Assembly (NCBI RefSeq): GCF_014652455.1
Contig: NZ_BMYV01000001.1
Location: 62,001-126,000 of the forward strand
Reading direction: 5' to 3'
Length of the DNA: 64,000 nt
From: Litorimonas cladophorae
Lineage (GTDB): Bacteria; Pseudomonadota; Alphaproteobacteria; Caulobacterales; Maricaulaceae
Every line of letters begins with the position of its first letter. Positions within the stretch are counted from its first letter, which is position 1. The notes beneath the pieces are model-generated. The model made no database searches. It was given only the letters and a program-made list of their open reading frames with translations, and was not told the DNA's origin. The position numbers and the translations under genes are program-made. This document shows, piece after piece, positions 33,035 to 41,958 of the stretch.

Positions 33035-33654
33035 TGGATAAGGTCACAACGCTCTGCTCGCTCTGGCGATTGTCGCTCAAAGACGGCACGATCTATCGCT
33101 TCACCGATCATGATGATCTGGTGATATTCGGGGGTGAAACCTACGTTCTAAATGACAGCGCTGAGGCCGGGGTCTCGGAAAGCCAAGCCGGCTTTAGCGT
33201 CGACACGGGCGATATCCGAACCCGTGTCAATCTGCCCGACTTATCACCGCAAGCTGTTCGAGAGGGCGCACTGGATGGCGCTAAAATTTCGGCGTACCGA
33301 CATGATTGGTCCGACGGGACAACGCAGTTACTCTCCCAAGGTCGCGTCGGGGATATTCGCTTCTCGGAAAATGTCATTGAGGTTGAATGGCTGGGTCAAA
33401 CCAGTCTTTTGAACCGCTCGACGGGACGCTTGTTTTCGGGCCAATGCGACGCGCAATTTGGCGACAACCGCTGTGGATTGAACGCCGCAGATTTTCCCGC
33501 CAAAACAAATTGCCCGCGCAGCTTTGACGCGTGTCGGGATCAATTTGACAATAGCGCAAATTTCCGAGGTTTCCCTCATTTACTTGGCGATGATGTCTTG
33601 CAAGCTGGCGTGGGGGACAGAGACCGTCGCGATGGCGGGTCGCGCTACGCATGA
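33034..33654 (+). CDS. GTA hub protein (g13, DUF2163), internally shortened
   Basis: 206 residues. The N-terminal half is a normal DUF2163 hub: LCSLWRLSLKDGTIYRFTDH, SVDTGDIRTR and RVGDIRFSENVIEVEW. The C-terminal part keeps two cysteine pairs, Cys138/Cys147 (CDAQFGDNRC) and Cys160/Cys167 (CPRSFDACRDQF), and the NFRGFPHLLGDD end. In relatives about 80 residues separate the pairs; here there are only 12. The frame is intact, so this looks like an in-frame deletion of a small domain rather than a broken gene. The C-terminus runs into g14 by 4 bases. Confidence 0.85.
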   Translation: MDKVTTLCSLWRLSLKDGTIYRFTDHDDLVIFGGETYVLNDSAEAGVSESQAGFSVDTGDIRTRVNLPDLSPQAVREGALDGAKISAYRHDWSDGTTQLLSQGRVGDIRFSENVIEVEWLGQTSLLNRSTGRLFSGQCDAQFGDNRCGLNAADFPAKTNCPRSFDACRDQFDNSANFRGFPHLLGDDVLQAGVGDRDRRDGGSRYA

Positions 33655-34091
33655 GTGATCCACATACGCGGCGCGCCGTGCTCGCTTGCGCTCAAAGCTG
33701 GATAGATACGCCTTACCGACATCAAGCCAGTGTACGGGGCGTGGGAACTGACTGTCTGGGACTTATCCGCGGCATCTGGCGATCACTCTATGGCGAGGAG
33801 CCAGAGACGGCACCGCCTTACACGCCTGATTGGGCGGAAGAAACGGGGGAGGAAACCCTCTTAATGGCGGCGCAACGCTGTCTGATTCCGACCGAGGCCC
33901 CCATGTGTGGGGATGTTCTGGTCTTTCGCATGGCCGATGGCGCACCTTGCAAACATCTTGGAGTCCTATCTGCGCCAGACCGTATTCTTCACGCCTATTG
34001 GGGGAAGGCGGTGGTGGAATCCCATTTCGTTCCCTTTTGGCGGCGGCGGCACGTTGCCAGTTTCGCTTTCCCCACTCTTTTACAGGACTAG
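33651..34091 (+). CDS. GTA cell-wall peptidase (g14, NlpC/P60)
   Basis: 146 residues of the NlpC/P60 family. The catalytic cysteine is Cys35 in GTDCLGLIRGIWRSLYG; His102 in CKHLGVLS is the second catalytic residue, and His114 (ILHAYWG) is a candidate third. It is the tail-associated peptidase that helps the GTA pass the peptidoglycan of the recipient. It overlaps g13 by 4 bases and is 3 bases before g15. Confidence 0.92.
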   Translation: MSDPHTRRAVLACAQSWIDTPYRHQASVRGVGTDCLGLIRGIWRSLYGEEPETAPPYTPDWAEETGEETLLMAAQRCLIPTEAPMCGDVLVFRMADGAPCKHLGVLSAPDRILHAYWGKAVVESHFVPFWRRRHVASFAFPTLLQD

Positions 34092-34094
34092 ATT

Positions 34095-37000
34095 ATGGCC
34101 AATTTTGCGGCATCTGCCACGCAGTTGACGGGGCAAGCGCTTGTCCGCACGGCGAGTGCCCTCGCGATCAATACGGCGACAAGCTACATTAGCCGTGCCT
34201 TCGATACGCGTAATTTCCAAGGCCCGCGCCTCGATTCGCTTCATATTCAGACCAGTCGGGATGGCGCGCCGATGGCGCGGGTCTTCGGGCGTGCCCGATT
34301 GGCGGGACAAATCATCTGGGCAAGCCATGTCCGCGAAGCCTCCACCGAGACGCCTGTCGGTGGCAAAGGCGGAGGCCCGACACAGACTGACTATAGCTAC
34401 GCGATCAGCTTCGCAGTGGGCCTCTGTGAAGGCGAAATCGCGGGTATTGACCGTATCTGGGCAAATGGCGCGCCGCTCGAAACCGCCGGATTGGACATGC
34501 GCGTCTATCGCGGGACCGAAGACCAAAGCCCTGACCCAATTATTAGCGCGACTGAGCCAGGCGACGTGCCCGCCTTTCGGGGTACGGCCTATGTTGTATT
34601 CGAGGATTTCCCATTGGCCGCCTTTGGTAACCGACTGCCGCAGCTAAACTTCGAAGTCATTCGGACTGGAAAACGGACAGGGCGGTTGGAGAATTTGATT
34701 CAATCTGTAAATTTGCTGCCGGGTTCGGGCGAGTTTGCTTACGCTACAGACATCGTGGAAGAAGGCATTCGTCCGGGGGAAACGCAGCCCCTGAATATGA
34801 ATAATTTATCGGGTAAAGCCGATATTGAATTGGCATTAGATCAGTTGCAGGCGCAACTCCCCAGCTGCACCAATGTGTCCATCATCTCGTCTTGGTTTGC
34901 GACCTCAACTGATATTGCGACTTGCGAAATCCGCCCGGGCGTCGAGCGACGCAGCCGAAATATACGTCATCACACATGGCGCGTCGGGCGCGCGACACGG
35001 GCCACGGCACATCTGGTGAGTGCGGATGATGAAGGTCGCCCAAATTTCGGTGGGACTCCATCTGATGAGAGCCTAATCCAAGCCATCCGTGCCATCAAAG
35101 CTCGCGGCATGAGCGTCACGCTCTATCCCTTTATTCTGGTCGATACAGCCGGCTTTCCTTGGCGCGGACGCATCACGGGGAACGCCTCAGATGTAAGTGC
35201 TTTCTTCGGGACCGCAGACGTCACGGATTACAGCAATGGGGCGGGCGAGGACCATCATCATTCAGACGACGCAGGCTTCCGCAATTTCATCTTATCTCAC
35301 GCGAATTTGGCGCGACGGGCAGGTGGCGTGGAACGTTTTGTCATTGGCTCCGAAATGATCGGACTGACAACAATTCGCGACGCGCAAAATGGGTTTCCCG
35401 CTGTGACGGAATTGGCGCGATTAGCGGGCGATGTGAAAGTCGTTTTGGGGGATGAAACTGGCCTGACTTATGCTGCGGATTGGAGCGAATATTTTGGCTT
35501 CCACCCACTAGACGGCAGCGGAGATGTGTATTTTCATCTGGATGAATTATGGGCGCATCCTGCGATTTCTGCAATCGGAATTGATGCCTATTTTCCCCTG
35601 TCAGATTGGCGCGAAGGCGATCACTTAGATGGCCAAATTTCATCATCGATCTATGACGAAGACTATCTAAAATCTAACGTCGAAGGTGGGGAAGGATATG
35701 ACTGGTATTATGCTTCCGATGCAGATCGCGATGCGCAGGTGCGTACCCCAATTTCGGATTGGACCTATCGATATAAAGACCTCCGAAATTGGTGGTCGAA
35801 TGTTCACCGCAACAAAATTGCGGGCGCGGTGCAAGACCCAACATCGTGGGTTCCGCAAAGTAAGCCGTTCTGGCTGATGGAGGTGGGGTGTCCCGCTGTT
35901 AGATATGGGGCCAATCAGCCCAATGTCTTTTCCGATGGTAAATCCCATGAAAGCAAATTTCCATATTTTTCAGAAGGTTCACGTGATGATCTCATTCAAC
36001 GAAATTATCTGGAAGCTCTGATTGGATATTGGGGGGAGCCTGAAAATAATCCGACGTCGACGGTTACGGGCCAGCCAATGATAGATCAGTCTGCGACCTC
36101 CGTTTGGGCATGGGACGCGCGTCCTTTCCCTGATTTTCCAGCGCGAAGGACGATCTGGTCCGATGGCCTGAATTGGCAGACAGGGCATTGGATCAATGGC
36201 CGCATGGGCGGCGTCTTATTGCAAGATGTCTTAGATGAAATATGCACCGAGGTTGGGGTAAAACATGTGTCTTTTTCGGGCGTATCTGGACTGGTATCTG
36301 GCTTCGTCATTGACCGACCCATGCGTGCGCGTGATGCACTCACGCCCTTGATTGATACCTATGATGTTTCGATGGCTGTGGCGGGCGGGCGACTATTTTT
36401 CTTTCAACCCCAATTGGATGCCCCCCGTGCCATCTCGCGGGATGAATTGGTGGCACAAGACGGGGGTCCAATTCGCTTTGCCGTAGAGGATGATATGTCC
36501 TCCCTGCGGGACGTGCGTCTCACTTATATTGACGCGTCGCTTGAGTATCAGACGGCAACCTTGTCTACGCGCAATGAGGCCGCCGAAACGGTGAGGGTTG
36601 CGGACATTCAAGTCCCGATTGTCATGGATGCGGGGCAGGCGAGACAAGTCATCGATCGCCAGCTTGCCAAGTCTGAACCTTCACGGCGTCGTGCCAGTTT
36701 TGCACTGCCTACGGATATAGGCGATGATCTACGGCCCGGCGAGATTGTGACCCTGCCTGATGCTGACGGATATTGGCAAATTGAACGCCTGCGCCGAGGG
36801 GCGAACACAGATGTTGACCTTATTGGGTATCCTGATGGGCGGGGGCCATTGAACGTCGCAAACGGTGACCCAGCCGTTCAGTTACAACCTGCGTGGGTCT
36901 CTGAACCTGTTGCGATGGCCTTTAATTTGCCCGGGGTTGAAGGGTTACAGGTCGGGGCGCTGATGCACCCTTTTCGACCTGCCGACCTCTCCTTCGCTGA

Positions 37001-37709
37001 CAAGACAGTGCGCCTTCAATCGGCTGTAAAATTAGGCGTGCTGCTGTCGGACCTCCCGCGTGGCCCAATCACGATCTGGGATCGCAGCACCCATTTCGAT
37101 ATTTGGATGCCCAATGCCGCCTTCTTCTCGATTGAAGAACATAAGGTGATGTCGGGGCAGAACCGCTTTGCGGTAGAAACTCCGCTGGGGTGGGAAGTCA
37201 TTGGCGCGGCGTCCGTATCGTTAATCGGGCCAGATATCTACCGCTTGCATACGCTTTTGCGCGGCGTGGAGAATTCGGACGACTACATGGTCGATCAGAT
37301 CTTGTCAGGTGCAAGAGTGATTTCTTTAGACGGGGGGCTGGCAACGCTGGATATCGAAGAAGACTTCATCGGCGGGCCGATCCAGATTGAAGTGAGCGCG
37401 TCGGGTCGTTCGGGGGCCTCCTCAGAGTTGATCTATTCGGCAGAACATCTGAGACCGCTATCCGTTGCCCATGTGAGCGCGGTCGCTGAGGGGGAGAACA
37501 CGCGTCTGAACTGGACACCTAGACGATTGGATAATGCAACGAAAATTGACCCTTCCCAAATGTTCGATATCTGCTGGTCTGAGGGAGAGATGCGAGTCTC
37601 TGCGAATACCGCACTGATCCCCGTTAACTATAGATCAAACAATTGGGTTTCGATTACGCCCGTTCATTCCCTCACCAAGGCTGGGCGGTCCGTCAAAATT
37701 CTTGTTTAA
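34095..37709 (+). CDS. GTA tail fibre / megatron protein (g15)
   Basis: 1204 residues. The N-terminal 60 residues are hydrophobic-helical (LVRTASALAINTATSYISRA), then come the GTA hub-like domains (GAPMARVFGRARLAGQIIW, GLCEGEIAGIDRIWANG). A TIM-barrel glycosidase-like domain follows (about 340-640, with AHPAISAIGIDAYFPLSDWR and FWLMEVGCPAVRYGANQPN), then phage tail domains. It caps the baseplate and contacts the recipient cell. The order and size match RcGTA g15. It closes the GTA cluster; the DnaJ-like gene follows after 38 bases. Confidence 0.92.
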   Translation: MANFAASATQLTGQALVRTASALAINTATSYISRAFDTRNFQGPRLDSLHIQTSRDGAPMARVFGRARLAGQIIWASHVREASTETPVGGKGGGPTQTDYSYAISFAVGLCEGEIAGIDRIWANGAPLETAGLDMRVYRGTEDQSPDPIISATEPGDVPAFRGTAYVVFEDFPLAAFGNRLPQLNFEVIRTGKRTGRLENLIQSVNLLPGSGEFAYATDIVEEGIRPGETQPLNMNNLSGKADIELALDQLQAQLPSCTNVSIISSWFATSTDIATCEIRPGVERRSRNIRHHTWRVGRATRATAHLVSADDEGRPNFGGTPSDESLIQAIRAIKARGMSVTLYPFILVDTAGFPWRGRITGNASDVSAFFGTADVTDYSNGAGEDHHHSDDAGFRNFILSHANLARRAGGVERFVIGSEMIGLTTIRDAQNGFPAVTELARLAGDVKVVLGDETGLTYAADWSEYFGFHPLDGSGDVYFHLDELWAHPAISAIGIDAYFPLSDWREGDHLDGQISSSIYDEDYLKSNVEGGEGYDWYYASDADRDAQVRTPISDWTYRYKDLRNWWSNVHRNKIAGAVQDPTSWVPQSKPFWLMEVGCPAVRYGANQPNVFSDGKSHESKFPYFSEGSRDDLIQRNYLEALIGYWGEPENNPTSTVTGQPMIDQSATSVWAWDARPFPDFPARRTIWSDGLNWQTGHWINGRMGGVLLQDVLDEICTEVGVKHVSFSGVSGLVSGFVIDRPMRARDALTPLIDTYDVSMAVAGGRLFFFQPQLDAPRAISRDELVAQDGGPIRFAVEDDMSSLRDVRLTYIDASLEYQTATLSTRNEAAETVRVADIQVPIVMDAGQARQVIDRQLAKSEPSRRRASFALPTDIGDDLRPGEIVTLPDADGYWQIERLRRGANTDVDLIGYPDGRGPLNVANGDPAVQLQPAWVSEPVAMAFNLPGVEGLQVGALMHPFRPADLSFADKTVRLQSAVKLGVLLSDLPRGPITIWDRSTHFDIWMPNAAFFSIEEHKVMSGQNRFAVETPLGWEVIGAASVSLIGPDIYRLHTLLRGVENSDDYMVDQILSGARVISLDGGLATLDIEEDFIGGPIQIEVSASGRSGASSELIYSAEHLRPLSVAHVSAVAEGENTRLNWTPRRLDNATKIDPSQMFDICWSEGEMRVSANTALIPVNYRSNNWVSITPVHSLTKAGRSVKILV

Positions 37710-37747
37710 GCTATTGTATAGGCGGGTTCTTCGCCTATTTGTTAGGC

Positions 37748-38674
37748 ATGGCAAAGAACCCCTATACACTCCTTGGCGTACCCAAAACCGCGACTGATGC
37801 AGAGATCAAGTCTGCCTATCGTAAGCTTGCGAAATTGCATCACCCAGATGTAAATCCTGGTGACGCCAAAGCGGAAGAGAAATTCAAAGAAATCACGGCG
37901 GCCTATAACTTGCTGTCTAACCCAGACCTGCGCGCATCCTATGATTCAGGGCGAGTGGACGCGTCGGGCCAACAGCAAAACCCGTTTGCAGGTGGATATC
38001 GCCAAGCCAATGCGCAGGGCGGGATGGACACGGGCTTTGGCGGTTTCGGCGGCATGGGCGGTGATGACATGTCCGATCTGTTTTCCTCGCTCTTTGGCAT
38101 GAACATGGGCGCGGGGGGCCGCACGCGCACGCAACACCGTCGACCTGCACCGCCGCAGCAAGGCGAAGATTTACGATATACGCTGAAAATGAGCTTAGTG
38201 GACGCTCTGACAGGTGGCGTGAAAGATTTGGGTAAAGGGCTGAAAGTCAAATTCCCCAAGGGCATTAAAGACGGCCAAACCGTTCGTTTGCGCGGTAAAG
38301 GTCAGCCCGGGGTGAACGGGGGACCTCCCGGCGATGCGCGGGTCAAAATTTCTGTGCAGCCACACAAGCGTTTATCCCGAGATGGAAATAATCTCTGGCT
38401 GGATGTGCCAATTTCGTTGACGGAAGCCATGAAAGGCGCAAGCTTGGACCTCGATCTTCCGACGGGTAAAGTCTCATTAAAAATTCCAGCGGGAACGAAT
38501 ACGGGCAAACGGTTTCGACTAAAAGGCAAGGGTGTACGTGCCAAAGACGGGACGGGCGACGTGATCGTGACGGTCCAAATTGTTCTGACGGATGGGGAGC
38601 TAGCTGGCGCGTCTGTTCTAAGTTCACAACTTCCAGATGGTGAAAACCACGATCTTCGCAGAAATTTGATCTGA
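37748..38674 (+). CDS. DnaJ-family co-chaperone (CbpA/class II type)
   Basis: 308 residues from ATG 37748 (a longer frame upstream lacks family resemblance). The J domain (residues 1-70) has NPYTLLGV, KSAYRKLAKLHHPDV with the HPD motif, and LSNPDLRASYD. A Gly/Phe-rich linker (MDTGFGGFGGMGGDD) follows, and then the C-terminal substrate-binding domain (YTLKMSLVDALTGGVKDL, GKGQPGVNGGPPGDA). The four-Cys zinc finger of DnaJ is absent, so it is a CbpA-like class II J-protein. It may be read through from the GTA cluster, only 38 bases upstream, but a link in function is not shown. Confidence 0.9.
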   Translation: MAKNPYTLLGVPKTATDAEIKSAYRKLAKLHHPDVNPGDAKAEEKFKEITAAYNLLSNPDLRASYDSGRVDASGQQQNPFAGGYRQANAQGGMDTGFGGFGGMGGDDMSDLFSSLFGMNMGAGGRTRTQHRRPAPPQQGEDLRYTLKMSLVDALTGGVKDLGKGLKVKFPKGIKDGQTVRLRGKGQPGVNGGPPGDARVKISVQPHKRLSRDGNNLWLDVPISLTEAMKGASLDLDLPTGKVSLKIPAGTNTGKRFRLKGKGVRAKDGTGDVIVTVQIVLTDGELAGASVLSSQLPDGENHDLRRNLI

Positions 38675-38722
38675 TCGGCGAAGGCAGTCCTTGACGGCGA
38701 ATAAACATAACTTAATGCAAGT

Positions 38723-38739
38723 GTTCAGAAACCGTTCAG
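38723..38739 (+). promoter_or_regulatory. Direct repeat before the PepSY-regulator-kinase operon
   Basis: GTTCAG-AAACC-GTTCAG: two identical hexamers 11 bases apart, one turn of the helix, the usual form of a binding site for OmpR/PhoP-type regulators. It lies 24 bases before the PepSY gene, so autoregulation by the regulator at 39076 is likely. Confidence 0.5.
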
Positions 38740-38762
38740 GGGCCGAACGCTAGACCATATAC

Positions 38763-39044
38763 ATGTTGACGAAACGTCATATCTTTTCTGCCATTTTGGC
38801 AGCCGCGCTGTCCTTCAGTGCTACAACCGCCCATGCGTATCAGTGGAGCGGTCCTGTCGTGCTGGAAGCACAGCGCTCGATCTCTCCAGCTGAGGCAAAA
38901 TCTATTGCACGGAAGCGCGTACCGGGCGGCGAGGTCGTGGATATCTCTCGTCGTGGTGACACATATCGCGTTCGCGTCATTGCTAAATCTGGCAAGGTTG
39001 TTGACGTTTTGATTGACGCGAATACGGGACGTGTCAAAAAGTAG
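38763..39044 (+). CDS. PepSY-domain periplasmic protein
   Basis: 93 residues with a signal peptide ending ATTAHAYQ. The rest is a single PepSY domain: SISPAEAKSIARKRVPGGEVVDISRRGDTYRVRV split by a turn, then DVLIDANTGRVKK. Small PepSY proteins of this kind often stand before PhoP/PhoQ- or FeuP/FeuQ-like genes and are thought to tune the kinase. It is 31 bases before the response regulator, so the three genes form an operon. Confidence 0.82.
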   Translation: MLTKRHIFSAILAAALSFSATTAHAYQWSGPVVLEAQRSISPAEAKSIARKRVPGGEVVDISRRGDTYRVRVIAKSGKVVDVLIDANTGRVKK

Positions 39045-39075
39045 CCAGAATCTCGTCCCGACGAAAAGGCCCCCC

Positions 39076-39753
39076 ATGCGAATACTCATAGTTGAAGACG
39101 ATGCCGATTTGGCCCGCCAGTTGAAATCTGCGTTTAAGGACGCAGGTTACGCTGTGGACGTGGCGAAAGACGGCGAAGAAGGTCACTTCCTGGGCGATAC
39201 AGAACCCTATGATGCGGTTATCTTAGATTTGGGGCTTCCGCTGATTGATGGTGTGAGTGTTCTGCAAAAATGGCGTGCCGACGGGAAAAAATTCCCTGTT
39301 TTGATTCTGACTGCGAGAGACCAATGGTCTGAAAAAGTCGCAGGATTTGACGCGGGTGCGGATGACTACCTGACAAAACCTTTCCATGTGGAAGAATTAA
39401 TGGCGCGTTTGCGTGCCTTACTTCGCCGCGCGGCTGGACACACGACCGATACGATTGAGTTGGGTGATCTGATGGTCGACAATCGCGCCGCTCGCGCCTT
39501 TGTCGATGGCATGGCGATAAAATTGACCAGCCATGAATTCCGCCTTTTGTCCTACATGGCGGCCCATAAGGGGCGGGTGATTTCACGGACTGAGCTTGTT
39601 GAGCATATTTACGATCAAGACTTTGATCGTGATTCCAACACGATTGAAGTTTTTGTCGGACGCCTGCGTAAAAAAATCGGTACTCAACGCATCGAAACGG
39701 TGCGCGGCTTGGGATATCGTCTTCTAGACCCCGATATGGAAAGCTCTGACTGA
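39076..39753 (+). CDS. OmpR-family response regulator (PhoP/FeuP-like)
   Basis: 225 residues from ATG 39076 with AAAAGG upstream. The receiver domain has MRILIVEDDADLARQL, the phospho-acceptor Asp in AVILDLGLPL, the conserved Thr in ILTARDQW and Lys in DYLTKPF. The C-terminal winged helix has LTSHEFRLLSYM and TIEVFVGRLRKKI. The kinase gene follows after 44 bases. Sequence style is closest to the PhoP/FeuP branch, which responds to envelope or osmotic conditions, but the signal is not known here. Confidence 0.9.
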   Translation: MRILIVEDDADLARQLKSAFKDAGYAVDVAKDGEEGHFLGDTEPYDAVILDLGLPLIDGVSVLQKWRADGKKFPVLILTARDQWSEKVAGFDAGADDYLTKPFHVEELMARLRALLRRAAGHTTDTIELGDLMVDNRAARAFVDGMAIKLTSHEFRLLSYMAAHKGRVISRTELVEHIYDQDFDRDSNTIEVFVGRLRKKIGTQRIETVRGLGYRLLDPDMESSD

Positions 39754-39797
39754 TTGAAGTAAGGGATGCGTATGCATCATAAACCTTCGAGTACTTC

Positions 39798-41195
39798 ATG
39801 AGTATAAAACCCCCGCCGTCTCTCGTCAGTTCGCTTGTCCGAGCGGCCGCGCTTTGGGCTGTCCCGGGTTTGCTCCTGACCGTAATAGTGCTGACTTGGC
39901 TTTCGAATAGTTCGACCTATCGCAGTTTTGATGAGCCGTTGGAGTCTGCAGTTTTAGGACTGATTGCGAGTGTCGAGACCTCTGAAGATCGCGGTCTGCG
40001 CTTATCACGTGAATTGCCTGACCCCCGTTATCAGCGCGCTTTATCGGGGAAATATTGGGTTATCGGCACGATTGAAGACGACAGCCAAATCGTTCCGATA
40101 TTGTCGTCGCGCTCGCTCTATGGGGCGTCCTTGCCCATTCGACGCGATCATATTCAAGAACTCGCCGCGCAAGGTCAGGAACCTGTCCGCTTTACGACGG
40201 CAGGACCTGATCTAGATGCGGGTGAGACTCTTCGTGTGGTTGCGCGACAGGTCATCCTCCCTGAAATGAATAGTGCCGTTATTGTGCTTGCCGCCGCAGA
40301 TCGTGCGCCAGTCATGCGTTCGACCCGTAACTTTATTATGACCGCCGTCACGCTTTTAGCTTTGTTGATTTTGGGACTGACCTTGGCCGTTTATGCCCAA
40401 GTGCGGGTTGGGTTGCGGCCGCTTTTCGAATTGGGGCGTCGCATTGCGGATGTCCGAGAAGGGCAAGCCGTTTCGGTAGAGGGTGTATATCCGCCAGAGA
40501 TTGCTCCGCTTGCTAGAGAACTTAATTCATTGATATCGCATAATAAATCAGTCGTGGAACGGGCGCAAACGCATGTCGGAAATTTAGCCCACGCCCTGAA
40601 AACACCGATCGCGGTCTTGCGGAATGAGGCGGCTTATGCCGAGACAACCCCCTCTGACGTGGTGGCCCGCCAAACCGAAACTATGGCAGAACAAGTCGAC
40701 CATCATCTGCGGCGTGCACGCGCTGCTGCGCGGGGGCAAGCCATTGGTGTTCGTACAGAAATGGATCCCGTGATTGATGGTCTGGTGCGAACGCTGCCAA
40801 GGATTTATCGTGATAAAGATCTAACAATTGAACGCGCTGGTTTGAAAGGTTTGGTCTTTCGCGGCCATCCGCGTGACTTTGAAGACATGGTCGGAAACCT
40901 TATGGATAATGCCGCGAAGTGGACCAAAGACCGAATCGATGTCGTTGTTCGAGCCGATGACGATGGGTTCTGCGAAGTTTCTATTTCCGACAATGGCCCT
41001 GGGCTCACGGCCGAAGAAGGCAAAATCGCACTCCAACGTGGTGCGCGCTTGGATGAAGCAACCCCGGGGAGCGGATTGGGCCTGTCTATCGTTGATGATC
41101 TTGCGAATGCCTATAATGGGAAATTTGTCCTTGGTCGATCCGAGCTAGGTGGGCTGCAGGCGGTTCTGCGATTGCCTGTCGTAAAAGACCTATGA
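39798..41195 (+). CDS. Sensor histidine kinase (PhoQ/FeuQ-like)
   Basis: 465 residues. Two membrane helices (about 17-35 and 175-197) enclose a periplasmic sensor of about 140 residues; a HAMP-like linker follows. The dimerisation domain has the phospho-accepting His in NLAHALKTPIAVL (about 261), as in PhoQ-type kinases, and the ATPase domain has NLMDNAAKW, DNGPGL and GSGLGLSIVDDL. It is paired with the regulator just before it. It overlaps the DUF938 gene by 4 bases, so that gene is probably in the same transcript. Confidence 0.9.
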   Translation: MSIKPPPSLVSSLVRAAALWAVPGLLLTVIVLTWLSNSSTYRSFDEPLESAVLGLIASVETSEDRGLRLSRELPDPRYQRALSGKYWVIGTIEDDSQIVPILSSRSLYGASLPIRRDHIQELAAQGQEPVRFTTAGPDLDAGETLRVVARQVILPEMNSAVIVLAAADRAPVMRSTRNFIMTAVTLLALLILGLTLAVYAQVRVGLRPLFELGRRIADVREGQAVSVEGVYPPEIAPLARELNSLISHNKSVVERAQTHVGNLAHALKTPIAVLRNEAAYAETTPSDVVARQTETMAEQVDHHLRRARAAARGQAIGVRTEMDPVIDGLVRTLPRIYRDKDLTIERAGLKGLVFRGHPRDFEDMVGNLMDNAAKWTKDRIDVVVRADDDGFCEVSISDNGPGLTAEEGKIALQRGARLDEATPGSGLGLSIVDDLANAYNGKFVLGRSELGGLQAVLRLPVVKDL

Positions 41196-41863
41196 CCGAT
41201 CATAAAAGCGCGCCTACGCCTGTCGCTTTAGAAGCGCGGAAAGCGAGTGAGGGGCGGTTGTTCTCATCCTCTGCGGGGCGAAATAAAGCTGACATTGCCA
41301 AGGCCCTGTGTGATCTCATTCCACAAAGTGCGTCTGTTCTAGAAATCGGAAGTGGGACCGGCGAACATGGCATAGAAACTTTGTCATTGCGGCCGGATTT
41401 GCGGTGGCAATTCTCTGATCCAGATCCGCAATCCCGCGATAGCCAACGCGCGTGGATCGCCCACCACAGCGTTGTAACGGATACGGAAGCGCAAGCTGCA
41501 CCGATGGATATTGACGCGACCCTACCCAACTGGACGAAGGCTTTACCGATACGATATGACGTTTTGTTCGCATCCAACATGATCCATATTGCGCCAGTTG
41601 AAGCCCTTATAGGTCTTGCTAGGGAAGCCGAAACCGCGCTGAAGGCCGACGGAAAAATTATCCTCTATGGTCCGTTTCTATTCGGGGATTTGTCAGCGCC
41701 CTCGAATTTGAAATTTGATGGCGTTCTTAAGAGCAAAAACCACGCTTGGGGCGTGCGAGAGTTAGGTTTTGTTAAGCATATCTTCGCAAAACACGGGTTT
41801 AATCATGTCGAACTTCGCGGCATGCCGAAAAACAATCATATCATTGGGCTGTCACGACTTTGA
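41192..41863 (+). CDS. DUF938 family SAM-dependent methyltransferase
   Basis: 223 residues of the DUF938 family. It has the Rossmann-fold methyltransferase glycine motif VLEIGSGTGEHG (about 50-61), QFSDPDPQSRDSQRAW, DVLFASNMIHIAP, and LYGPFLFGD, all typical of the family. The N-terminus SEGRLFSSSAGRNKADIA is also diagnostic. The substrate is not known. The ATG overlaps the stop of the upstream kinase gene. Confidence 0.9.
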   Translation: MTDHKSAPTPVALEARKASEGRLFSSSAGRNKADIAKALCDLIPQSASVLEIGSGTGEHGIETLSLRPDLRWQFSDPDPQSRDSQRAWIAHHSVVTDTEAQAAPMDIDATLPNWTKALPIRYDVLFASNMIHIAPVEALIGLAREAETALKADGKIILYGPFLFGDLSAPSNLKFDGVLKSKNHAWGVRELGFVKHIFAKHGFNHVELRGMPKNNHIIGLSRL

Positions 41864-41958
41864 CGAAATAAATCTCTATTGTGGAGGTTTCGTCATGTTT
41901 TGGACAGCATTGGGTCATATGCCCTCTTGCAGTCTACGAGACTAGGAAGGGGATTGTC

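Noticed and set aside
21037-37709. Ordinary prophage instead of a GTA
   Set aside because: Gene order and families are those of RcGTA g1-g15; no integrase, attachment site, lysogeny repressor, replication or lysis gene was found beside it.
41881-41958. Upstream extension of the DegP-like protein
   Set aside because: The extension lacks a signal peptide; the GTG at 41959 has a strong ribosome-binding site and starts a proper signal sequence.
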